Shown piece after piece: positions 7,033 through 9,634 of a stretch of 9,634 bases of DNA (position 1 is the stretch's first letter; every line of letters starts with the position of its first letter). The notes under the pieces were generated by a model. That model was given only the letters and a program-made list of their open reading frames with translations, was not told the origin of the DNA and ran no database searches. A program made the translations under genes and the position numbers. This stretch comes from Planctomycetota bacterium (GTDB lineage Bacteria; Planctomycetota; Planctomycetia; Pirellulales; Thermoguttaceae): positions 1 through 9,634 of the forward strand of contig JAJYGU010000217.1 of assembly GCA_021784975.1 (NCBI GenBank), given 5' to 3'.

Positions 7033-7074
7033 GGGCGCCCTGCCCACGGCACGCGTGGGCCTGGCGCCCATTTT
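7033..7074 (+). terminator. Probable terminator of the TIGR03000 gene
   Basis: GGGCGCC (7033-7039) pairs with GGCGCCC (7063-7069). Inside, GCCCAC (7042-7047) pairs with GTGGGC (7055-7060) across a 7-nt loop, with a CT/CT internal loop between the stems. ATTTT follows. The T-run is short for a strong intrinsic terminator, but the stem is long and GC-rich. Confidence 0.5.
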
Positions 7075-7108
7075 CCCCGGACCGTTGCTGTCGTCCGCTC
7101 TTCTCGAC

Positions 7109-7137
7109 TTGACTCGCTTACGCTGCTGTTGTAACCT
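7109..7137 (+). promoter_or_regulatory. Possible promoter of the SYLF gene
   Basis: TTGACT (7109-7114) is a near-consensus -35 box. The -10 at 17 nt (TAACCT) is weak. It lies after the upstream terminator-like stem and about 50 nt before the ATG, a sensible place. Confidence 0.3.
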
Positions 7138-7184
7138 TCGGCCGCGTTTGGCGGTGTGGCAGCAACAGTCCGTGAGGGCCCGTC

Positions 7185-8246
7185 ATGAAGACCCGACCGC
7201 ATGTCTTGATTTTCTTGACCCTGCCTACCCTGCTTTGGTCACTGCGGCTGGCGGCCGGGCAGGCCACACCTGGACTGGAGCCGAGCCACGACGCCCTCGT
7301 GGTTGACTCGGCCGCCGAGGTGCTCGGCGACATCATGTCCATTCCCGGGCGAGGCATCGCCGAAAGCCTGCTGGCCAAGGCCGAAGGGATCGTCATCATC
7401 CCCGGGATGCTCAAAGGCGGGTTCATCATCGGCGTTCGCTACGGGCGGGGCGTGATCGTGGTCCGTGACGAATCGAACCGCTGGAAGCCGCCCATGTTCG
7501 TGGAGATTACCGGCGCCAGCGTGGGTTGGCAGATCGGGGTGCAGGGCACCGACCTGGTGCTGGTCTTTCGCACCAAGAGTAGCCTGCAACACCTGATGCG
7601 GGGCAAGTTCACCATCGGTGCCCACGTCTCGGCCGCCGCCGGCCCGGTGGGACGGGAGGCTGAGGCTGCCACCGACGGTGCCTTGAAGGCGGAGATCTAC
7701 TCCTATTCGCGGAGCCGCGGGCTGTTTGCCGGCGTGGCCCTGGACGGAGCGGTGCTCAACGTTGATCAGGCCGCCACCAGCGCCTACTACCAGTCGCTCG
7801 GCAATGCTCCCAACCAACCGAACCCCCGTTTGCCACCTTCGGCCTGCCGGCTGCTGCAACAGCTCGACAAGTACACCTGCGTCCCGGTTCCGGCGTTTGT
7901 GAACCCGGCCCCCGCCATCGCCAATCTCGCCCCGGTTCCCGCCGATCGGCAAGCCCTGTGCCGCCAGTTGGCCGCCTCATCGCAGCAACTCGCCGCGATC
8001 GTCGATGCTTCGTGGCGGGCCTACTTGGCCCTGCCCGCCGAACTCTACTCGGGCGATCGTCCGCCTGCGGTTCAGGCCGTGCGGGTTTCCCTGGATCGGT
8101 TCGCGTCGGTGGCCGCGGACCCCCGCTATCGGTCGCTCAGCCAGCGGCCGGAGTTTCAAACCACCTGGTGTTTGCTCCGCCAATACGCCGCCATGCCTCA
8201 GGCCAAGGGCACACCGCCACTGTCGCTTCCGCCGCCCCCGAAATGA
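7185..8246 (+). CDS. Secreted SYLF/YSC84-domain protein with C-terminal helical extension
   Basis: This 353-residue protein begins with a signal peptide (MKTRPHVLIFLTLPTLLWSL, cleavage near AAGQA). Residues about 36-205 form a SYLF (YSC84, DUF500) domain: EVLGDIMSIPGRGIAESLLAKAEGIVIIPGM, GFIIGVRYGRGV, the TDLVLVF strand, and the hallmark SYSRSRGLFAGVALDGAVL (173-191). In eukaryotes this domain binds phosphoinositides; bacterial secreted members are common and poorly understood, with envelope or lipid association usually assumed. After a Pro-rich linker (about 209-250) comes a further predicted helical part (about 253-340) containing several Cys, then a PPLSLPPPPK tail; I recognise no domain there. 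GAGGG, 6 nt before the ATG, supports the start. It appears monocistronic. Confidence 0.9.
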   Translation: MKTRPHVLIFLTLPTLLWSLRLAAGQATPGLEPSHDALVVDSAAEVLGDIMSIPGRGIAESLLAKAEGIVIIPGMLKGGFIIGVRYGRGVIVVRDESNRWKPPMFVEITGASVGWQIGVQGTDLVLVFRTKSSLQHLMRGKFTIGAHVSAAAGPVGREAEAATDGALKAEIYSYSRSRGLFAGVALDGAVLNVDQAATSAYYQSLGNAPNQPNPRLPPSACRLLQQLDKYTCVPVPAFVNPAPAIANLAPVPADRQALCRQLAASSQQLAAIVDASWRAYLALPAELYSGDRPPAVQAVRVSLDRFASVAADPRYRSLSQRPEFQTTWCLLRQYAAMPQAKGTPPLSLPPPPK

Positions 8247-8315
8247 AGCGAGATTTTCCGGTGGGCTGCCTCGGCCCAATCGGGGATTGGAACGTCGCGG
8301 CGCGAAGTGAAAGTT

Positions 8316-8350
8316 TAGCCGCTGCCGGACCGACGTTCCGTCGGCCGCTA
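8316..8350. repeat. Dispersed palindromic repeat, copy 3 (inverted, longer, imperfect)
   Basis: Read on the minus strand, 8354 down to 8331 matches copy 2 closely (CGTCTAGC, then GGCCGACGG, A, ACGTCGG). The stem has one mismatch near its outer end. An outer TAGC (8316-8319) pairs with GCTA (8347-8350), extending the structure beyond the shorter copies. Confidence 0.7.
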
Positions 8351-8363
8351 GACGTTTCATTCC

Positions 8364-8379
8364 ATGCGGCCAGCCGCAT
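8364..8379. other. Small hairpin upstream of csrA
   Basis: ATGCGG-CCAG-CCGCAT is a perfect 6-bp stem with a 4-nt loop, between the repeat and the csrA leader. No T-run follows. The surrounding 8247-8466 holds no other gene that I can support. Confidence 0.35.
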
Positions 8380-8452
8380 ACCACCCCCCCTTGTGCCGGG
8401 ATGCTGTCGTTGCTATCTTCATACTGGCCTAATGGGCGGTACAATGCAGGGC

Positions 8453-8458
8453 GAAGGA
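8453..8458 (+). promoter_or_regulatory. Ribosome binding site deciding the csrA start
   Basis: GAAGGA lies 8 nt before the ATG at 8467. It rules against the in-frame ATG at 8401. The AAGGA also fits the A-n-GGA core bound by CsrA, so autoregulation is possible. A TACAAT (8440-8445) just upstream may be the -10 box, but no good -35 is seen. Confidence 0.6.
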
Positions 8459-8466
8459 ACCGCACG

Positions 8467-8694
8467 ATGCTGGTGCTGTCACGCAAGGTTGGCGAGAAGA
8501 TCTGGATCGGCGAGAATATCTCGGTGACCGTAGTGCGGGTTGCCCAGGGAATCGTCCGCATTGGCATCGAGGCCCCCCACGACCTGCCCATCGTGCGCGA
8601 AGAGCTTAGGGAGCAGGTTGCCGCGAATGACGAGTCCCAGTCGCCCGCCGAGGGCAACAAACGCAACGCGGAGCAACCGCGCAATATCGTCTAA
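8467..8694 (+). CDS. csrA: Carbon storage regulator CsrA (RNA-binding translational regulator)
   Basis: This 75-residue protein opens MLVLSRKVGEKIWIGENISV, the CsrA/RsmA signature, and continues through VRIGIEAPHDLPIVREEL. The Arg in VREEL is the RNA-contacting residue (R44 in E. coli numbering), and the Leu at position 4 is conserved. CsrA dimers bind A-n-GGA motifs in mRNA leaders and repress or activate translation. A polar tail of about 20 residues (NDESQSPAEGNKRNAEQ) follows the core. The frame is open upstream to an ATG at 8401, but the homology, the ribosome binding site and the divergent extra peptide all favour 8467. No fliW or flagellar gene is adjacent. It ends 6 bp from the convergent FtsQ-like gene. 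Confidence 0.96.
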   Translation: MLVLSRKVGEKIWIGENISVTVVRVAQGIVRIGIEAPHDLPIVREELREQVAANDESQSPAEGNKRNAEQPRNIV

Positions 8695-8700
8695 GGCCAT

Positions 8701-9634
8701 TCATCGCGCCGCCCCCGGCCGCATTGCACGGACGTCGAGTGGCTGCCGGTTTGAGCTCTCGAAAGAGTCGTGATCGGCCAAGTACCTTCGCAGCCGGGCA
8801 ATCTTGTCGACGGCCGGCAATTCGCCGGCCACGTTGGCGCCCGGCGCGTAACCCCAGTAGATGGACCTGCCGCCGCGAGTGACCAGCCAGAACCTGCACT
8901 CGCCCGACGGGCGGCCGTTGGCAGCCTCCGCTGGCCCGTGTCCCCTGTTTCGGGCCGGTCCGGCGATGCTGGCCATGGGGACCGACTCGGCGGCGCTCGA
9001 TCCATCGGCAACCCAGCCTCCTGAGTGGTCGCGCGAGCCGGCGAGGGCCATTCGGCCAGATGCGTATGAGGGGGCAGTCCCCGGCTGGGTTGGTTGGATG
9101 CGTTGCAACTGCAACTCCTTCCAGACCGGATTCAGTGCGGCGGCAATCTCGGCGCCTCCGATCACGCGAGCATCCTTCCAGCGCTGTCCGACGGCCAGCC
9201 CAGCGGGCACACTATCGACTCCGGTCAGCCGCGGATAGGCGTTGAGCTCCAGCGGCGAAAAGTCGTCGCCCGGCAACAATACGGCCTCCTCATCCACGGG
9301 CAGGGGCAGCGGCAACTGCGCGGTCTCGACCGCACACACCGGCCGGCGATAAGCCAACTCGACCTTCACGCCGCCCAGCGGCTGCTTCCTCACCGAATAC
9401 ACCTTCGACACCCAAGGATGCTGGGCGAAGGCGGCGGCGATGCGCTGCGGCAAATCTTCGTCCATGATGTTCAGCGGGCCTTGGCCGATGAGTTGGCGAA
9501 ACACGTCGGCGCGAACGTTGCTGCGGCGGATCCATTTGGGCAGCGGCGTGATCTCCAGCTTGTCGAACTCCACCCGATACTCAGGCGAAGAGAGCACCCG
9601 CCTCCGCACCCGCAGCCAGGTCCAGTACCACCCG
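8701..9634 (-). CDS. POTRA/FtsQ-like envelope protein, 5' truncated
   Basis: The frame is open to the window edge: upstream of the GTG at 9609 it reads GWYWTWLR, so the true start and probably an N-terminal membrane segment lie outside. Residues about 15-95 (from the GTG) resemble the POTRA domain of FtsQ/DivIB cell-division proteins: ITPLPKWIRRSNV, a DEDLPQRIAAAFAQHPWVSKVYSV helix-strand pair, then VKVELAYRRPVCAVE. In FtsQ the matching segment precedes the beta domain that contacts FtsB/FtsL. Here a second region (YPRLTGVDS, VGGAEIAAALNPVWKEL) follows, then a Gly/Ala/Ser/Pro-rich stretch (about 175-235), and finally CRFWLVTRGGRSIYWGYAP. The division role is inferred from fold-level similarity only; no fts or mur gene is in the window. 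Confidence 0.55.
   Translation of the reverse strand, partial: GWYWTWLRVRRRVLSSPEYRVEFDKLEITPLPKWIRRSNVRADVFRQLIGQGPLNIMDEDLPQRIAAAFAQHPWVSKVYSVRKQPLGGVKVELAYRRPVCAVETAQLPLPLPVDEEAVLLPGDDFSPLELNAYPRLTGVDSVPAGLAVGQRWKDARVIGGAEIAAALNPVWKELQLQRIQPTQPGTAPSYASGRMALAGSRDHSGGWVADGSSAAESVPMASIAGPARNRGHGPAEAANGRPSGECRFWLVTRGGRSIYWGYAPGANVAGELPAVDKIARLRRYLADHDSFESSNRQPLDVRAMRPGAAR

Noticed and set aside
8401..8466. N-terminally extended CsrA from the ATG at 8401
   Set aside because: The extra 22 residues match no CsrA, and the ribosome binding site at 8453-8458 serves the ATG at 8467.

Overview
The window looks like chromosomal DNA of a planctomycete (Planctomycetota). Three protein types carry that call: a DUF1559 pseudopilin with the C-terminal H-x9-DG motif, a secreted Gly/Tyr/Trp/Cys-rich protein ending in a TIGR03000 domain, and a POTRA/FtsQ-like protein of planctomycete style. 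Family or genus cannot be fixed from the sequence. The coding DNA is GC-rich. I see no phage, transposase, CRISPR array, tRNA or rRNA.

Layout. 1-789 (+): 3' part of an alpha/beta-hydrolase with Cys at the nucleophile position and a C-terminal membrane anchor. 886-2034 (+): DUF1559 pseudopilin. 2035-2473: repeat-filled spacer with a good sigma70-type promoter for the next gene. 2474-3790 (+): S-adenosylhomocysteine hydrolase (ahcY). 3791-3936: several stem-loops. 3937-4044 (+): probable 35-residue single-span membrane protein. 6023 to 4065 (-): a phytoene-desaturase-family FAD oxidoreductase followed by a FabZ-type dehydratase, probably one transcript. 6024-6361: divergent spacer with repeats. 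6362-7003 (+): TIGR03000 protein. 7185-8246 (+): secreted SYLF/YSC84 protein. 8467-8694 (+): csrA. 8701-9634 (-): POTRA/FtsQ-like protein, running off the window and convergent with csrA.

How the genes fit together. This is mostly a row of independent genes: methyl-cycle housekeeping (ahcY), an acyl-chain/isoprenoid-type redox pair (oxidoreductase plus FabZ), envelope proteins (pseudopilin, TIGR03000, SYLF, FtsQ-like) and a post-transcriptional regulator (csrA). No dedicated new multi-gene system is evident.

The most unusual signal lies between the genes. Four spacers or gene ends carry degenerate tandem repeats of exactly 7 bp (736-845, 2308-2328 with 2402-2422, 4524-4609, 6024-6072), with unrelated or only partly related unit sequences. 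They form long inverted repeats, supply the C-terminal codons of two genes and abut the start codons of two others. A second family, a hairpin with core GGCCGACG-n3-CGTCGGCC, occurs three times between genes. A third, rich in GGGACAGTCCC-like sequence, fills the ahcY leader.
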